A DNA stretch of 64,000 nucleotides from assembly GCA_015485355.1 (NCBI GenBank), contig WFTQ01000065.1, forward strand, positions 25,215-89,214. Direction: 5' to 3'. Of the stretch, positions 45,501 through 56,871 are shown piece by piece (the first letter of the stretch is position 1; the number at the start of each line of letters is the position of its first letter). Below the pieces are notes generated by a model. That model searched no databases. It worked only from the letters and a program-made list of their open reading frames with translations, and had not been told where the DNA came from. Made by a program: the position numbers and the translations under genes. Source of the stretch: a bacterium (GTDB taxonomy: Bacteria; Calditrichota; Calditrichia; RBG-13-44-9; J042).

Positions 45501-46809
45501 GGTGATTCATATCGCCGACGATACCGGCCGTACGCTGACCCATTACACCGTGCCCTACGGCGCGAAAATTTTGGTCGAAGACGGCCAAAAAGTCAAACGG
45601 GGCCACATCCTGTTCGAATGGGATCCTTACTCTTCGGTCATCCTGACGGAAAAAGGGGGGCGAGTACAGTATGTGGATCTGGTGGAAAATGTGACCGTTC
45701 GCGAAGAGGTGGATGAACAAACCCTGCAGCGGCAGCGAGTGGTCATCGAGTCCCGAAACAAAAACCTGAGCCCCCATATTTCGATACTGGATGAAGACGG
45801 CAATGAAATTGCCAGTTATATTCTGCCGCAAAAGGCGCACATCCTGGTGAACGAGGGTGAAGCGGTGAAGCCCGGACACGTGATCGCCAAAATTCCTCGC
45901 GAGATCGGCCGAACCCGAGACATCACCGGTGGGTTGCCCCGGGTGGCCGAATTGTTCGAAGCACGAAAACCCAAAGAGCAGGCCATTGTCAGCGAAATCG
46001 ACGGCATTGTGCGCTTCGGGCCGATCAAGCGCGGGATTCGAGAAATTACCGTAGAAGGAAAGCTGGAAAAGAAAAAGTACTTGATCCCTTATAGTAAGCA
46101 CGTGCTGGTGCACAACGGCGATTACGTGAAAGCCGGAGAGATGCTCACGGATGGTTCCATTTCTCCCCAGGACATTCTGCAAATTCTGGGCCCCAATAAG
46201 GTGCAGGAATATCTGTTGAACGAGATTCAAGAAGTGTACCGCCTGCAGGGCGTACGCATCAACGACAAACACATCGAAATTATTGTGCGCCAGATGATGC
46301 AGCGGGTGAAGGTTGTGGATCCGGGTGACACGCGTTTTCTGGAAGGCGATACGGTCAACAAATTCACCTTTAACGAAGAGAACGAGAAGATTCGTAACAA
46401 GGTGATCATAGTCGATCCCGGGGATTCCCGGTTTAAGAAGCGGCAGCTGGTCGAACGGGTAAAATTTGAGTATACCAATCGGCAATTGACCAAGGCGGAT
46501 AAGAAACCGGCGGAGGCTCGTCCGGCGGAACCGGCCACCGCCGAACCCATTTTGCTGGGCATCACCCAGGCGGCGCTGTCGACCGACAGCTTCATTTCCG
46601 CGGCATCGTTTCAGGAGACCACGCGGGTGCTTACCGATGCCGCCGTGGCCGGCAAAGTGGATTACCTGTACGGCTTGAAAGAAAATGTCATTGTGGGGAA
46701 CCTGATACCGGCCGGCACCGGGCTGAAAAAGTATAAACAACTTCAGGTGGAATACAAAGAAGAAACCGGCAAAGAAGAGGAAGTTCCCGAAGAAGTCCCG
46801 GCTAAATAG
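42571..46809 (+). CDS. rpoC: RNA polymerase beta-prime subunit
   Basis: The subunit carries the active-site magnesium: [12 protein letters not shown] begins near residue 468. Two zinc sites are seen, [19 protein letters not shown] at the N terminus and [11 protein letters not shown] in the second half. The start needs care: ATG 42562 is the first start, but the strong site TAAGGAGAT (42555-42563) overlaps it, so TTG 42571, seven bases after the site, is the more likely start (1412 residues). The C terminus has a long acidic tail ([10 protein letters not shown]). rpoB is 79 bases upstream. Confidence 0.98.
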   Translation: METYLQKGQISKISIGLASPSAILEKSYGEVTKPETINYRSFKPEKDGLFCEKIFGPVKDYECHCGKYKRIRYKGIICDRCGVEVTTKAVRRERMGHISLAVPIVHIWYFRSTPSKIGYLLNISPKDLEKIIYYEAYVVIQPGATGYSVGDLLTEEEYLNAVEGLSPEEKNLPEDHPDKFIAKMGGEAIRDMLRRIDVEKLADELRTILKTERSQQKKLEALKRLKVVEAFRTRENGEYKNKPEWMVLDVIPVIPPELRPLVPLEGGRFATSDLNDLYRRVIIRNNRLKKLMDIKAPEVILRNEKRMLQEAVDALFDNTKRTTAVRSDGNRPLKSLSDMLRGKQGRFRLNLLGKRVDYSGRSVIVVGPKLKLYECGLPKEMAVELFKPFIIRKLQDRRIVKTVKSAKRIVERRDAVVFEILEEIVKDHPVLLNRAPTLHRLGIQAFQPVLIEGKAIEIHPLVCTAFNADFDGDQMAVHVPLSFEAQMEARLLMLASHNILSPANGRPLATPSQDMVLGSYYLTKEKSGVKGEGKIFASPEEVVIAYNDDKVDLHAIIKVRINGELIETTVGRVLFNQIIPDEMGFINELMSKKNLEQLVSNVMLKAGNLRTVEFLDDLKELGFRYATLAGTSIGLDDVVIPKSKYDIIEKAYEEVQQLEEQYRMGLITDGERYNKVIDIWTRVTEQVSTELFKLLESHKDGFNSLYMMSHSGARGSREQIRQLAGMRGLMAKPQKTLTGQTGEIIENPITANFFEGLSVQEYFISTHGARKGLADTALKTADAGYLTRRLVDVAQDVMITEYDCGTILGIETFPIKEGEKIIEPLSDRVLGRVSVDDVYDPLTGELIVKAGQLIDEDVARKIDESVIDSIKIRSVLTCESTRGVCAMCYGRNLATGRLVDIGEAVGVMAAQSIGEPGTQLTLRTFHIGGTAGRIAAQSEVFAKVAGTIKYENIRYLDTEIEEEGEWQQVKISLVRNGVIHIADDTGRTLTHYTVPYGAKILVEDGQKVKRGHILFEWDPYSSVILTEKGGRVQYVDLVENVTVREEVDEQTLQRQRVVIESRNKNLSPHISILDEDGNEIASYILPQKAHILVNEGEAVKPGHVIAKIPREIGRTRDITGGLPRVAELFEARKPKEQAIVSEIDGIVRFGPIKRGIREITVEGKLEKKKYLIPYSKHVLVHNGDYVKAGEMLTDGSISPQDILQILGPNKVQEYLLNEIQEVYRLQGVRINDKHIEIIVRQMMQRVKVVDPGDTRFLEGDTVNKFTFNEENEKIRNKVIIVDPGDSRFKKRQLVERVKFEYTNRQLTKADKKPAEARPAEPATAEPILLGITQAALSTDSFISAASFQETTRVLTDAAVAGKVDYLYGLKENVIVGNLIPAGTGLKKYKQLQVEYKEETGKEEEVPEEVPAK

Positions 46810-46846
46810 GCCGGGTTTTCTTATGGCCATAAAAATTTATTTATAA

Positions 46847-46875
46847 TTGATTAAGCTATATCGGTTTCGTAAATT
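46847..46875 (+). promoter_or_regulatory. Possible promoter ahead of rpsL
   Basis: TTGATT (46847-46852) and TAAATT (46870-46875) are 17 bases apart; each matches the consensus at four of six positions. The -10 box is identical to the one proposed before the tRNA-tuf unit. The 102-base gap between rpoC and rpsL is AT-rich, which fits an internal promoter for the str-S10 genes, although read-through from rpoC remains possible. Confidence 0.4.
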
Positions 46876-46911
46876 TTAAGGCTCTGTCTTTTTAGGCAAA
46901 GGAGGAGAAAG

Positions 46912-47286
46912 TTGCCAACGATTAACCAGATTATTCGGTTTGGTCGCAAGAAGCTGGAAAAGAAAAACAAGGCGCCCGCATTGAGCGGTTGTCCTCAAAA
47001 ACGGGGTGTGTGCACCCGTGTATATACCACGACGCCCAAGAAGCCCAATTCGGCGTTGCGCAAGGTGGCACGGGTACGGTTGACCAATGGGGTTGAGGTC
47101 ACTGCCTATATCCCCGGTGAAGGGCATAACTTGCAGGAGCACTCCATCGTGCTGATCCGGGGCGGCCGCGTGAAGGATCTGCCCGGGGTGCGCTACCATG
47201 TCATTCGAGGGACGTTGGATGCCGCCGGGGTGGAAGACCGGAAGAAAGGCCGATCCAAATACGGGACCAAAAGGCCAAAACAATAA
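46912..47286 (+). CDS. rpsL: Ribosomal protein S12
   Basis: S12 lies at the decoding site. The 124-residue protein starts at TTG 46912, after GGAGGAG, with [13 protein letters not shown]. The loop [18 protein letters not shown] keeps both lysines of the streptomycin-sensitive form, and [20 protein letters not shown] is intact. It opens the str cluster. Confidence 0.98.
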   Translation: MPTINQIIRFGRKKLEKKNKAPALSGCPQKRGVCTRVYTTTPKKPNSALRKVARVRLTNGVEVTAYIPGEGHNLQEHSIVLIRGGRVKDLPGVRYHVIRGTLDAAGVEDRKKGRSKYGTKRPKQ

Positions 47287-47772
<486 letters not shown>

Positions 47773-47807
47773 GATGTATCACGGGTGAATGAAGGATTGA
47801 TGGATCG

Positions 47808-49892
47808 ATGTCGAAGCGTTTTCCGTTAGAAAAATTGCGCAATATAGGCATTATGGCTCATATCGATGCCGGTAAAACGACCACCACGGAACGGATTTTG
47901 TTCTATACCGGTCGGGTGCATCGAATGGGCGAAGTCCATGAGGGATCGGCCACCATGGACTGGATGGAGCAGGAAAAAGAGCGCGGCATTACCATCACTT
48001 CCGCCGCCACCACCTGTTTCTGGCGGGATCATCGAATCAATATTATCGATACACCGGGACACGTGGATTTCACCGCGGAGGTAGAACGTTCCTTACGCGT
48101 TTTGGATGGTGCGGTTGCCCTGTTTTGCGCCGTTGGCGGGGTCGAACCCCAATCGGAAACCGTGTGGCGCCAGGCGGACAAATACGGGGTGCCTCGAATT
48201 GCCTTTGTCAACAAGATGGATCGGGTGGGAGCCGATTTCTACAACGTGGTGGAAATGATGAAGGTGCGGCTGGGGGCCCATCCGGTGCCGGTGCAAATTC
48301 CTCTGGGGGCCGGCGAGTTGTTCACCGGATTGGTGGATCTGGTCAAGATGAAAGCGGTGATCTACGACGAAAGTAGTCTGGGCACGCGCTGGTACGAGGA
48401 AGAAATCCCCCGCGATCTGATGGAACGGGTGGAAACCTACCGAACCCTTCTGGTGGAGGCCGCCGCAGAGTTTGATGATCACTTGATGGAAAAATATCTG
48501 GATGGGGAAGAAATCAGCGAACAAGAGCTCAAGGCCGCCATACGGAAAGGAACATTGCAGAATCATCTGGTCCCGGTGTTGCTGGGTTCGGCGTTTAAGA
48601 ATAAAGGGATCCAACGGCTCTTGGACGCCGTGATCGATTATCTGCCTTCCCCTCTGGATGTGGCCGCGGTAAAAGGGGTGGATCCGCGTACGGATAAAAC
48701 GGTGGAGCGTCCCGTGTCCGACGATGCTCCCTTTACCGCCCTGGCGTTCAAAATCATGACCGACCCTTACGTAGGAAAGCTGACCTTCTTTCGGGTGTAC
48801 AGCGGGTCGGCCAAAGCGGGTTCCTATGTCTACAACACCGCTTCGGGTAAAAAGGAGCGCTTTGGACGGCTCCTGCAAATGCATGCTAACCATCGGGAAG
48901 ACATCGATGAAGTGTTTACCGGGGACATCGCCGCCGCGGTGGGGCTGAAGTTTACCAAGACCGGCGATACTCTGTGTGATCCCCACAAGCCCATTATTCT
49001 GGAATCCATGAAGTTCCCCGAACCGGTGATTTCGGTGGCTATTGAGCCCAAGTCCAAGGCGGATGCCGATAAATTGAGCGAGGCCCTGAGTAAATTGAGT
49101 GATGAGGACCCCACCTTCCGGGTATCCAGCGATGAGGAAACGGGCCAGACACTTATTAGTGGAATGGGGGAATTGCATCTGGAAATCATTGTGGATCGGC
49201 TGCTGAGGGAATTTAGGGTGGGTGCCCGGGTCGGCCGTCCCCAGGTGGCCTACAAAGAAACCATCACGCGATCCGAAAAGGCCGAGGGCAGATTTGTCCG
49301 GCAAACCGGGGGACGGGGACAATATGGTCATGTGTGGATCGAAATGGAACCGAACGAGAAGGGGAAGGGGTTCGAATTCGTCAATAAGATCGTCGGCGGG
49401 GTCATCCCCAAGGAGTTTATTCCTTCCGTGAAGCTGGGCATAGAGGATGCCCTTAAAAATGGTGTTTTGGCCGGCTATCCGGTGGTTGATGTGAGGGTGA
49501 CGCTGTTTGATGGATCCTATCATGAAGTGGATTCCAGCGAAATGGCCTTTCGGGTCGCCGGCTCGATGGCGGCCAAGGAGGCCTTGCGCAAAGCCGGTCC
49601 CATCCTGCTGGAACCCATTATGGAAGTGGAAGTGGTGGTTCCGGAAGAGTATATGGGCGATGTCATCGGCGACTTGAACGCCCGCCGCGGCAAGGTTACG
49701 GGGATATTGCCGCGCAAGGATGCCCAGGTGGTCGAGGCGCTGGTACCCCTGGCGGAAATGTTCGGGTATGCAACCCGTTTGCGCTCTTTGACTCAAGGGC
49801 GTGCCATTTACACGATGCAATTTCATCATTACGATACAGTGCCCCAGGAAATTGCGGATACGATCATCGAGAACATTATAACGAACCAATAA
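47808..49892 (+). CDS. fusA: Elongation factor G
   Basis: EF-G drives translocation with GTP. The 694 residues have G1 [16 protein letters not shown]2 [15 protein letters not shown]3 [16 protein letters not shown] and G4 [10 protein letters not shown], and domains III to V with [20 protein letters not shown] and [19 protein letters not shown] sequence ([15 protein letters not shown]). It is the translational form with no sign of the short EF-G2 type. rpsJ follows directly, without tuf in between. Confidence 0.98.
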   Translation: MSKRFPLEKLRNIGIMAHIDAGKTTTTERILFYTGRVHRMGEVHEGSATMDWMEQEKERGITITSAATTCFWRDHRINIIDTPGHVDFTAEVERSLRVLDGAVALFCAVGGVEPQSETVWRQADKYGVPRIAFVNKMDRVGADFYNVVEMMKVRLGAHPVPVQIPLGAGELFTGLVDLVKMKAVIYDESSLGTRWYEEEIPRDLMERVETYRTLLVEAAAEFDDHLMEKYLDGEEISEQELKAAIRKGTLQNHLVPVLLGSAFKNKGIQRLLDAVIDYLPSPLDVAAVKGVDPRTDKTVERPVSDDAPFTALAFKIMTDPYVGKLTFFRVYSGSAKAGSYVYNTASGKKERFGRLLQMHANHREDIDEVFTGDIAAAVGLKFTKTGDTLCDPHKPIILESMKFPEPVISVAIEPKSKADADKLSEALSKLSDEDPTFRVSSDEETGQTLISGMGELHLEIIVDRLLREFRVGARVGRPQVAYKETITRSEKAEGRFVRQTGGRGQYGHVWIEMEPNEKGKGFEFVNKIVGGVIPKEFIPSVKLGIEDALKNGVLAGYPVVDVRVTLFDGSYHEVDSSEMAFRVAGSMAAKEALRKAGPILLEPIMEVEVVVPEEYMGDVIGDLNARRGKVTGILPRKDAQVVEALVPLAEMFGYATRLRSLTQGRAIYTMQFHHYDTVPQEIADTIIENIITNQ

Positions 49893-49909
49893 ACGGGAGA
49901 GGTGGAACG

Positions 49910-50218
49910 GTGCCTGGTCAGAGTATTCGTATAAAGTTGAAGGCTTATGATCATCATTTGATCGATAAGTCGGCGGAAAAGATCATTACCACGGCCAAGG
50001 CGACGGGGGCTTTGATATCGGGTCCGATTCCGTTGCCGACCAAGCGGAGTCTGTTCACCGTGTTGCGTTCACCGCATATTGATAAAAAGTCGCGCGAACA
50101 ATTTGAAATGAAAGTACACAAACGTCTGATCGACATTCACAATGCAACGAACAAAACCATCGATCAGCTCATGAAGTTAGAATTACCCGCAGGGGTGGAC
50201 ATCGAGATCAAGACGTGA
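49910..50218 (+). CDS. rpsJ: Ribosomal protein S10
   Basis: S10 (102 residues) also acts as the NusG- and NusB-binding factor NusE. It starts at GTG 49910 after GAGAGGTGG. Conserved features are [20 protein letters not shown], the [20 protein letters not shown] loop that enters the 30S head, and [12 protein letters not shown]. It is the first gene of the S10 cluster. Confidence 0.98.
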   Translation: MPGQSIRIKLKAYDHHLIDKSAEKIITTAKATGALISGPIPLPTKRSLFTVLRSPHIDKKSREQFEMKVHKRLIDIHNATNKTIDQLMKLELPAGVDIEIKT

Positions 50219-50251
50219 GGATTGGGGATAGAAAACGCTCTGGAGAGAATT

Positions 50252-50872
50252 ATGGGTGGATTGATCGGCAAAAAAATCGGCATGACCCGGATCTTTGATC
50301 AGGATGGAAACATCGTGCCGGTAACCGTGATTCAGGCGGGTCCCTGCTATGTCACCCAGGTCAAAACCGTCGATCGGGATGGCTACGAGGCCGTTCAGCT
50401 GGGATTCGAGGTAAAGAAGGAAAAAAACACCACCCGGCCATTGTTGGGGCATTTTAAAAAGGCCCATGTGCCACCATTGCGTCGGTTAAAAGAATTTCCT
50501 CCCTTCAAGGATCGGGAGTTGAAGGTGGGGGATCAGGTGACGGTGGAAATTTTTCAACCCGGAGAAATCGTTAAGGTGTCGGGCACCAGTAAGGGGCGCG
50601 GTTTTGCTGGTGTGGTAAAGCGGCACGGTTTCGGTGGTGGCCCCAAAACGCATGGTCAGTCGGATCGGTTGCGAGCACCGGGTTCGATCGGTCAAAGTTC
50701 GTTTCCTTCGAAAGTTTTTAAAGGCATGCGCATGGCCGGGCGCATGGGGAATCGTCGAGTCTCTGTGCTGGGATTGCAGGTGGTTAAAGTCGACCCGGAA
50801 AAGAACTTGCTTTTTATCAAAGGGGCCGTTCCCGGGGCCCGGAACCATTATGTGGAAATTTATAAACGGTAA
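50252..50872 (+). CDS. rplC: Ribosomal protein L3
   Basis: L3 nucleates 50S assembly and reaches the peptidyl-transferase centre. From ATG 50252 (after GGAGAG) it has 206 residues and starts [18 protein letters not shown]. The loop [15 protein letters not shown] and the [15 protein letters not shown] stretch, which faces the active centre, are conserved. The frame is open to 50222, but that would add a nonfamily leader. Confidence 0.97.
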   Translation: MGGLIGKKIGMTRIFDQDGNIVPVTVIQAGPCYVTQVKTVDRDGYEAVQLGFEVKKEKNTTRPLLGHFKKAHVPPLRRLKEFPPFKDRELKVGDQVTVEIFQPGEIVKVSGTSKGRGFAGVVKRHGFGGGPKTHGQSDRLRAPGSIGQSSFPSKVFKGMRMAGRMGNRRVSVLGLQVVKVDPEKNLLFIKGAVPGARNHYVEIYKR

Positions 50873-50913
50873 TTAACCAGGTAACGGTGAAACAGTAAAA
50901 GTTGGGTAAAGCT

Positions 50914-51543
50914 ATGGAGCTGGACGTTTACAAACTGGACGGGAGTAAAAGCGGAGAAAAGGTGACCTTAAATCCCGAGGTGTTTGAAATACCGCCCAAT
51001 GATCATGTCCTGTACCTTGCGGTAAAGGCGTATCTGGCCAATCGGCGTCAGGGGACCAGTAGTGTCAAGAATCGGGCCGCGGTTTCTGGCGGGGGACGGA
51101 AACCGTTTCGCCAGAAGGGCACCGGGCGAGCCCGCCAGGGAACCATCCGTGCGCCCCACATGGTGGGTGGTGGTCGGGCCTTTGGGCCGCATCCGCGGGA
51201 TTACCGTCAGGATTTACCTAAAAAGGTAAAGCGCTTGGCCCGCAAATCGGCCTTGAGCTATAAGGCCAGGGAAAACAAGATTGTGGTGGTCGAGGATTTC
51301 AAGTTCGAGGAACCCAAGACCAAAAAAGTTGTGGAATTGTTGAAGAACCTGAATGTTGAAGATCGGAAAGTGCTGTTTTTAACGGCGGATTATGATCCCA
51401 ATTTCTATAAATCCGCCCGCAATATTCCCTACAAATCGGTGTTGAAGGCACCTGAATTTTCCACATACGATATTATCAATGCCCAGGTGCTGATCTTTCA
51501 AAAAAGCGCGGTGGAACGGGTAAACGAGGTGCTGGCGAAATGA
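50914..51543 (+). CDS. rplD: Ribosomal protein L4
   Basis: L4 lines the exit tunnel and in enterobacteria represses the S10 operon. From ATG 50914 it has 209 residues. The tunnel loop is seen as [19 protein letters not shown], and the C-terminal domain contains [23 protein letters not shown] 50902 is an alternative start. It overlaps rplW by four bases (ATGA). Confidence 0.97.
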   Translation: MELDVYKLDGSKSGEKVTLNPEVFEIPPNDHVLYLAVKAYLANRRQGTSSVKNRAAVSGGGRKPFRQKGTGRARQGTIRAPHMVGGGRAFGPHPRDYRQDLPKKVKRLARKSALSYKARENKIVVVEDFKFEEPKTKKVVELLKNLNVEDRKVLFLTADYDPNFYKSARNIPYKSVLKAPEFSTYDIINAQVLIFQKSAVERVNEVLAK

Positions 51544-51842
51544 GGGACCCAAGAGATATCATCATCGAACCGGTGTTAACGGAAAAGGCCTTGCGGCTGA
51601 AGGACGAGGCCAATCAGTATGTCTTCAAGGTTGCCAGGGATGCGAATAAGATTGAAATCAAGAGGGCTCTGGAAGTCCGTTTTGATGTGAAAGTGAAAAG
51701 CGTACGTACCATGATTGTGAAAGGCAAGCCCCGGCAGCGGTTCACCCGATCGGGGCGCGTTCAGGGGTATACCTCCAGCTGGAAAAAGGCGATCGTTACC
51801 CTGGAGGAAGGCAGTCAATTCGATTTTCTGGAAAACGTATAG
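51540..51842 (+). CDS. rplW: Ribosomal protein L23
   Basis: L23 (100 residues) forms the docking site for SRP, trigger factor and SecYEG at the tunnel exit. IIEPVLTEKALRLKDEANQY and the exposed loop KGKPRQRFTRSGRVQGYT are conserved. ATG 51540 overlaps the rplD stop as ATGA, so translation is probably coupled. Confidence 0.97.
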   Translation: MRDPRDIIIEPVLTEKALRLKDEANQYVFKVARDANKIEIKRALEVRFDVKVKSVRTMIVKGKPRQRFTRSGRVQGYTSSWKKAIVTLEEGSQFDFLENV

Positions 51843-51862
51843 GATAGCACTGGAGAGCCGAC

Positions 51863-52687
51863 ATGGGACTGAAGAAATACAAACCCATTACACCGGGACT
51901 CCGCTTCCGGATTGATGTGACCCGTGAGGACCTTACCGCGGATGAGCCGGAGCGTTCGTTGGTTTATCGCATTCCTCGAACGGGTGGCAGGAACAATCAG
52001 GGGCGTATAACCGCCTGGCAGCGTGGAGGGGGGCACCGGAAGCTTTATCGGAAGATCGATTTCAAACGCAACAAACGCGATATTCCGGCTACCGTGAAGA
52101 CCATTGAATACGATCCCAATCGCAGTGCCCGAATCGCCCTGCTGGCCTATGCCGATGGCGAAAAGCGATACATCCTGGCCCCCGATGGTCTGAAGGTCGG
52201 CGATCGGGTGATGGCCGGAGAAGAGGTGGAAATCAAGGTGGGGAATGCCCTGCCCCTGGCACGGATACCCTTGGGCATGATGGTGCACAACATCGAGCTG
52301 TATCCCGGTAAAGGGGGGCAGGTGGCGCGCAGTGCCGGTACGGCCGCCCAGTTGATGGCCAAGGAGGGGGAATGGGCCCTGTTGAAAATGCCCTCCGGGG
52401 AAATTCGTAAATTCCGGATGGAGTGTTATGCCACCATCGGTCAGGTCAGTAACGTGGAGCACGTCAATGTTTCGCTGGGCAAGGCGGGGCGGGCCCGCTG
52501 GCGCGGCCGGCGACCCAACGTGCGGGGCGTGGCCATGAATCCCATCCATCACCCCATGGGTGGGGGCGAAGGACGTTCTTCGGGGGGGCGGCATCCCTGT
52601 TCCCCCTGGGGGAAACTGACGAAAGGATTGAAAACCCGCAAAAAACGGAAACCGTCGGATGCGCTGATTGTGAAACGACGAAAATAA
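51863..52687 (+). CDS. rplB: Ribosomal protein L2
   Basis: L2 (274 residues) is needed for subunit joining and peptidyl transfer. It has the OB-fold part ([20 protein letters not shown]) and the C-terminal [16 protein letters not shown] element, whose histidine is the one studied in peptidyl transfer. It is 20 bases after rplW and 14 before rpsS. Confidence 0.98.
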   Translation: MGLKKYKPITPGLRFRIDVTREDLTADEPERSLVYRIPRTGGRNNQGRITAWQRGGGHRKLYRKIDFKRNKRDIPATVKTIEYDPNRSARIALLAYADGEKRYILAPDGLKVGDRVMAGEEVEIKVGNALPLARIPLGMMVHNIELYPGKGGQVARSAGTAAQLMAKEGEWALLKMPSGEIRKFRMECYATIGQVSNVEHVNVSLGKAGRARWRGRRPNVRGVAMNPIHHPMGGGEGRSSGGRHPCSPWGKLTKGLKTRKKRKPSDALIVKRRK

Positions 52688-52701
52688 GCCGAGAGGATAG
52701 T

Positions 52702-52989
52702 ATGGCACGTTCATTGAAAAAAGGACCGTACATCGACCCCAAGTTGTTCAAGAAAATTCAAAAACTTAACGAGACCGGACAGAAAAGGGTGATTAAAACC
52801 TGGGCCCGGCGCAGCACCATTCCGCCGGAATTTGTGGGGCATACCATCGCGGTGCACAACGGGATTAAATTCATCCCGGTGTATATCAGCGAAAATATGG
52901 TCGGGCATAAGCTGGGGGAATTTGCTCCCACCCGTACCTATCGGGGGCACGGCGGTAAATTAGCAGAACGAATGTCGAAGGTTCGGTAA
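52702..52989 (+). CDS. rpsS: Ribosomal protein S19
   Basis: S19 (95 residues) binds the 30S head with S13. It starts [19 protein letters not shown] and has [20 protein letters not shown] and [16 protein letters not shown]. It is followed by rplV after 20 bases. Confidence 0.98.
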   Translation: MARSLKKGPYIDPKLFKKIQKLNETGQKRVIKTWARRSTIPPEFVGHTIAVHNGIKFIPVYISENMVGHKLGEFAPTRTYRGHGGKLAERMSKVR

Positions 52990-53009
52990 GGAAAAGATCG
53001 AGGAAACCA

Positions 53010-53357
53010 ATGGAAGCCATTGCCAGAGAACGGTTTGTGCGCATCTCGCCCATTAAAGTGCGGCGGGTCGTCCATTTAATCAAACACAAGAATGTGGAAG
53101 AAGCGCTGAACATCTTGCATTTTACACCCAAACGGGCCGCCCGGGTGCTGGAGAAGGCTTTGCGCTCCGCCGTGGCAAATTTTTATGAAAAAGAAGAAGG
53201 CGCCAAAGTCGCGGCTCGGGAAATCTTTATTAAAAATGTTTATGTGGATAACGGTCCCATGTTGCGCCGCTTTCGTCCCATGTCCATGGGACGGGTTGGC
53301 CGTATCCGTCGACGGACCAGTCACATAACCATCATTCTGGAAAACAAACAGGGTTAA
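53010..53357 (+). CDS. rplV: Ribosomal protein L22
   Basis: L22 (115 residues) lines the exit tunnel; its extended hairpin is the site of many macrolide resistance mutations. Seen are RFVRISPIKVRRVVHLIK at the start and the hairpin region RRFRPMSMGRVGRIRRRTSH, complete and without insertion. rpsC follows. Confidence 0.97.
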   Translation: MEAIARERFVRISPIKVRRVVHLIKHKNVEEALNILHFTPKRAARVLEKALRSAVANFYEKEEGAKVAAREIFIKNVYVDNGPMLRRFRPMSMGRVGRIRRRTSHITIILENKQG

Positions 53358-53376
53358 TTGAGCGGAGGAGTGCGCT

Positions 53377-54012
53377 TTGGGTCAAAAGACAAATCCAATA
53401 GGTTTTCGGTTAGGATTTATTAAAACCTGGAATTCCCAGTGGTTCAACGAGAAGAATTTTGCCAAAACGCTGAATGAGGATTTGTTCATCCGGCGTTATA
53501 TCCGGCAGCGGTTTCGCGACGGTGCCGTATCCAAGATCGAAATAGAGCGCACCGCCAAGCGGATCTTGATCGACATCCATACCGCTCGGCCGGGTGTGGT
53601 CATTGGGAAAAAAGGCGCCGAGGTGGATAAGCTGAAAGGGGAATTGGGCAAACTGATTGCTAAGGACGTGCAGATTAATATAACCGAAATTAAGCATCCC
53701 GAACTCGATGCCTTTTTGGTTGCCCAGAACATTGCCCGGCAGCTGGAGGGCAAAGTCTCCTTTCGCCGGGCCATGAAGCGTGCCATCACCGCGGCCATGC
53801 GTCTGGGAGCCGAAGGGATTAAAATCGCCTGTGCCGGACGTTTGGGTGGCGCCGAGATGGCTCGAACCGAAAGCTATAAGGAGGGACGCATTCCCTTGCA
53901 AACCCTTCGGGCCGAAATCGATTATGCCACTACCACCGCCATTACCACCTACGGCACCATTGGGGTGAAGGTGTGGATCTACCATGGAGATGTGATCGGG
54001 CGTAAATCGTAA
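53377..54012 (+). CDS. rpsC: Ribosomal protein S3
   Basis: S3 (211 residues) lies at the mRNA entry tunnel. It starts at TTG 53377 after GGAGGAG with GQKTNPIGFRLGFIKTWNS. The KH domain shows RPGVVIGKKGAEVDKLK with the GxxG loop, and the C-terminal domain shows GRLGGAEMARTESYKEGRIP. The acidic C-terminal extension of some species is absent. Confidence 0.98.
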   Translation: MGQKTNPIGFRLGFIKTWNSQWFNEKNFAKTLNEDLFIRRYIRQRFRDGAVSKIEIERTAKRILIDIHTARPGVVIGKKGAEVDKLKGELGKLIAKDVQINITEIKHPELDAFLVAQNIARQLEGKVSFRRAMKRAITAAMRLGAEGIKIACAGRLGGAEMARTESYKEGRIPLQTLRAEIDYATTTAITTYGTIGVKVWIYHGDVIGRKS

Positions 54013-54025
54013 GGAGAAATAGATC

Positions 54026-54454
54026 ATGTTGATGCCAAAACGGGTCAAATACCGGAAGCAACATCGGGGACGTATGAAAGGAAAGGCCAATCGGGGTAAT
54101 ACCCTGGCGTTTGGCCGTTACGGACTGAAGGCCCTGGAACCGCATTGGATTACCAGTCGCCAAATCGAAGCGGCCCGTGTGGCCATTACCCGATACATTA
54201 AGCGGGGGGGGAAGGTCTGGATCCGGATCTTTCCGGATAAGCCGGTGACCAAAAAGCCGGCCGAAACGCGGATGGGCAAGGGAAAGGGCTCGCCGGAATA
54301 CTGGGTGGCCGTGGTGAAACCGGGACGCATTCTATTCGAACTGGAGGGCGTATCCCCGGAGATCGCCAAAGAAGCCATGCGGCTGGCTTCCCATAAGTTG
54401 CCGATTAAAACCAAATTTGTGATGCGTGAGGAAAGCGGAGAATCGTCGCCATGA
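54026..54454 (+). CDS. rplP: Ribosomal protein L16
   Basis: L16 (142 residues) binds the A-site tRNA elbow. It starts [23 protein letters not shown] 54032 is an alternative start. The [18 protein letters not shown] loop is conserved. It overlaps rpmC by four bases (ATGA). Confidence 0.98.
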   Translation: MLMPKRVKYRKQHRGRMKGKANRGNTLAFGRYGLKALEPHWITSRQIEAARVAITRYIKRGGKVWIRIFPDKPVTKKPAETRMGKGKGSPEYWVAVVKPGRILFELEGVSPEIAKEAMRLASHKLPIKTKFVMREESGESSP

Positions 54455-54672
54455 AGGTCGAAGAATTGCGAAGCATGCCCATTAAGGAATTACAGGATTT
54501 ACTGGAAGATTTGAAGGATGAGCTGGCGAACCTGAGGATTCAGAAGGCCATGCATCAAATTGATAATCCCAACCGCATTCGGCAGGTGAAGCGGGACATC
54601 GCCCGGGTGAAGACTTTGCTGCGGGAGTACGAGTTGGGAATTTCGAAGCCAAAACTGGAAACCAAAGAGTAG
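54451..54672 (+). CDS. rpmC: Ribosomal protein L29
   Basis: L29 (73 residues) is a small helical protein beside L23 at the tunnel exit. Typical features are [20 protein letters not shown] and [22 protein letters not shown] 54451 overlaps the rplP stop codon, indicating coupling. The C-terminal tail ([12 protein letters not shown]) is a little longer than usual. Confidence 0.96.
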   Translation: MKVEELRSMPIKELQDLLEDLKDELANLRIQKAMHQIDNPNRIRQVKRDIARVKTLLREYELGISKPKLETKE

Positions 54673-54679
54673 GTGTGAA

Positions 54680-54940
54680 ATGATGATGGAACGAGGTGTT
54701 CGTAAAACCCGTGTGGGCGTGGTGGTCAGCAATAAGATGGACAAAACCGTGGTGGTGGCTGTAGAGCGTCTGGTAAAACATCCGCTGTATAAAAAATACA
54801 TCAAGCGCACCAAGAAGTTTAAAGCCCACGATGAGCGAAATGAATGCCAAGTGGGTGATAAGGTGAAAATCATGGAAGCACGACCTTTGAGCAAGACGAA
54901 ACGTTGGCGGGTGGTGGAAATTTTGGAAAAAGTTAAGTAA
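54680..54940 (+). CDS. rpsQ: Ribosomal protein S17
   Basis: S17 (86 residues) is an OB-fold primary binder of 16S rRNA. It shows [40 protein letters not shown] and the [20 protein letters not shown] signature. ATG 54680 follows rpmC by seven bases; ATG 54683 directly after is also possible. Confidence 0.97.
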   Translation: MMMERGVRKTRVGVVVSNKMDKTVVVAVERLVKHPLYKKYIKRTKKFKAHDERNECQVGDKVKIMEARPLSKTKRWRVVEILEKVK

Positions 54941-54959
54941 AACGAGTTGGGGTGGTATC

Positions 54960-55328
54960 ATGATTCAGGAATATACACGGCTAAATGTGGCGGATAACTC
55001 GGGTGCCAAGAAAGTCATGTGCATCCGGGTGCTGGGTGGGACCGGAAAGCGGTATGGTACCGTGGGTGATATCATCGTTGTGTCTGTCAAGAGCGCCATT
55101 CCCAATGCTCCCATCAAAAAGGGTGAGGTTTCCCGCGCCGTGATCGTTCGGACCAAGAAGGAAATTCGCCGAGAAGACGGCTCCTACATCCGTTTCGATG
55201 AAAATGCGGCGGTGTTGCTGGACAATCAGGGAGAACCTCGGGGTACCCGCATTTTTGGGCCCGTGGCTCGGGAATTGCGGGAAAAGGATTTTATGAAAAT
55301 CATTTCTTTGGCACCGGAAGTTCTTTGA
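54960..55328 (+). CDS. rplN: Ribosomal protein L14
   Basis: L14 (122 residues) lies at the intersubunit face. The sequence begins [20 protein letters not shown], followed by [15 protein letters not shown] and the C-terminal [20 protein letters not shown], all family marks. Confidence 0.98.
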   Translation: MIQEYTRLNVADNSGAKKVMCIRVLGGTGKRYGTVGDIIVVSVKSAIPNAPIKKGEVSRAVIVRTKKEIRREDGSYIRFDENAAVLLDNQGEPRGTRIFGPVARELREKDFMKIISLAPEVL

Positions 55329-55341
55329 GAGGAAGGAAAAG

Positions 55342-55659
55342 ATGAGGAAAGTGGTGAAAAACGATTTGGTCATGGTCATCAGTGGAAACTATCGGGGCAA
55401 AACCGGAAAAATCCTCAAAGTTTTCCCCAAAACGAATCGGGTGGTGGTCGAAGGGGTGAATTTGATCAAACGGCATACCCGCCCCACTCAAAAGCTGCCC
55501 CAGGGTGGGATCATCGAGAAAGAAGCCCCCATCCATATTTCCAATGTCAAAGTCATATGTCCGAAGTGTAATCGACCGACGCGCGTGGGATTCCGTTTCT
55601 TGGACGATGGTTCCAAGGTGCGCTACTGTAAACACAAAGATTGTGGCGAGATGATCTAA
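55342..55659 (+). CDS. rplX: Ribosomal protein L24 with a four-cysteine zinc-ribbon-like C terminus
   Basis: L24 (105 residues) starts 50S assembly. Its KOW motif is [18 protein letters not shown]. The C-terminal part has CPKC (C73, C76) and C96/C101 in YCKHKDC, so that a zinc ribbon could form, whereas the standard form lacks these cysteines. This variant occurs in some FCB bacteria. Zinc binding is inferred from the cysteine spacing. Confidence 0.97.
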   Translation: MRKVVKNDLVMVISGNYRGKTGKILKVFPKTNRVVVEGVNLIKRHTRPTQKLPQGGIIEKEAPIHISNVKVICPKCNRPTRVGFRFLDDGSKVRYCKHKDCGEMI

Positions 55660-55678
55660 ATATGGGGAACGGTGAGTA

Positions 55679-56230
55679 ATGGAGAAATATATTCCACGAT
55701 TCCAGAAAAAATATCGTGAAGAAATTATTCCTGCCTTGATGAAACGTTTTGGTTATAAGAACGTGATGGAGGTTCCCAGACTGGAAAAGATTGTTTTGAA
55801 CATGGGCGTGGGCGAGGCGGTCCAGGATCCCAAAGAGCTGGATCGGGCGATGGGCGACCTGGCAACGATTACGGGTCAGAAACCGGCATATACGATGGCC
55901 AAAAGGTCCATCTCGAACTTTAAGTTACGCAAGGGGATGAAGATCGGCTGCCGGGTGACCCTACGAGGAGCACGCATGTACGAATTCCTGGATCGTTTCA
56001 TTAACCTGGCTGTTCCCCGGATTCGCGACTTTCGTGGTTTATCCGACCGATCTTTTGACGGACGGGGCAATTATTCGGTGGGAGTTCGGGAACAAATCAT
56101 CTTCCCCGAAATTAATGTGGATAAAATCGATAAGATTCGCGGCCTGGACATCACGTTTGTGACCACGGCAGAAAATGACGAAGAAGCATACGAACTGTTA
56201 AAAGCATTTGGAATGCCGTTTAAAAAATAA
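55679..56230 (+). CDS. rplE: Ribosomal protein L5
   Basis: L5 (183 residues) binds 5S rRNA and contacts the P-site tRNA. Conserved are [40 protein letters not shown] and the late [20 protein letters not shown]. The start is ATG 55679, with a GTGAG site. Confidence 0.98.
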   Translation: MEKYIPRFQKKYREEIIPALMKRFGYKNVMEVPRLEKIVLNMGVGEAVQDPKELDRAMGDLATITGQKPAYTMAKRSISNFKLRKGMKIGCRVTLRGARMYEFLDRFINLAVPRIRDFRGLSDRSFDGRGNYSVGVREQIIFPEINVDKIDKIRGLDITFVTTAENDEEAYELLKAFGMPFKK

Positions 56231-56244
56231 AAAGGAGACCTGTT

Positions 56245-56430
56245 TTGGCCAAAAAAGCGTTAATTGCAAAGGCGAAAAGACCGCAAAAGTTTAAGGTGCG
56301 GGAGTACCATCGCTGCGAACGGTGCGGACGGCCCAGGGCTTACTACCGCAAGTTCGGCCTGTGCCGGATTTGTTTCCGAGAACTGGCCAATAAGGGCGAA
56401 ATTCCTGGCGTAACCAAGGCAAGCTGGTAA
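56245..56430 (+). CDS. rpsN: Ribosomal protein S14, zinc-binding type
   Basis: This is the short 61-residue S14 (type Z) with four zinc cysteines, C24 and C27 (RCERCGRP) and C40 and C43 ([10 protein letters not shown]). It starts at TTG 56245, eleven bases after AAGGAG. The long cysteine-free form is not seen in this window. Confidence 0.98.
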   Translation: MAKKALIAKAKRPQKFKVREYHRCERCGRPRAYYRKFGLCRICFRELANKGEIPGVTKASW

Positions 56431-56449
56431 AAATCGGGAGATATAGAGT

Positions 56450-56848
56450 ATGTCGATTTCTGATCCTATTGCTGATTTCTTGACCCGTATTCGCAATGCC
56501 TTGATGGCAAGGCACCGAATGGTGGATATACCCGCTTCGAACATGAAGAAAACACTGGCCCAGATCCTTTACGAACAGGGCTTTATTCGCAACTACATTA
56601 TTATCGATGATGGCAAACAGGGAATCATTCGCCTCTTTCTAAAATACGATCGCAACGGCCGTCCGGTCATTCACGAGTTGAAGCGCATCAGTAAACCGGG
56701 GCGCCGGGTGTATGTGCCCCTGGAACGATTGCCCCGGGTAAAAAACAATATGGGCATTGCCATCATCAGCACCTCGAAAGGGGTAATGACCGAGCGACAG
56801 GCCCAAAAAGAGAGGGTGGGTGGAGAAGTTCTCTGCTACATCTGGTGA
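56450..56848 (+). CDS. rpsH: Ribosomal protein S8
   Basis: S8 (132 residues) binds central 16S rRNA and in enterobacteria represses the spc operon. It begins [19 protein letters not shown] and ends with the conserved [23 protein letters not shown] is the usual last signature. rplF follows closely. Confidence 0.98.
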   Translation: MSISDPIADFLTRIRNALMARHRMVDIPASNMKKTLAQILYEQGFIRNYIIIDDGKQGIIRLFLKYDRNGRPVIHELKRISKPGRRVYVPLERLPRVKNNMGIAIISTSKGVMTERQAQKERVGGEVLCYIW

Positions 56849-56871
56849 TTAAAACAGAGAGGGGTTTGAAC

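Noticed and set aside
44839..46830. 663-codon minus-strand frame opposite rpoC
   Set aside because: It lies wholly inside rpoC and its composition (His, Phe and Gln rich) is that of an antisense shadow of a coding strand with GC-biased third positions.
48093..49889. 598-codon minus-strand frame opposite fusA
   Set aside because: Antisense shadow of the complete EF-G gene; no ribosome site or recognisable motif.
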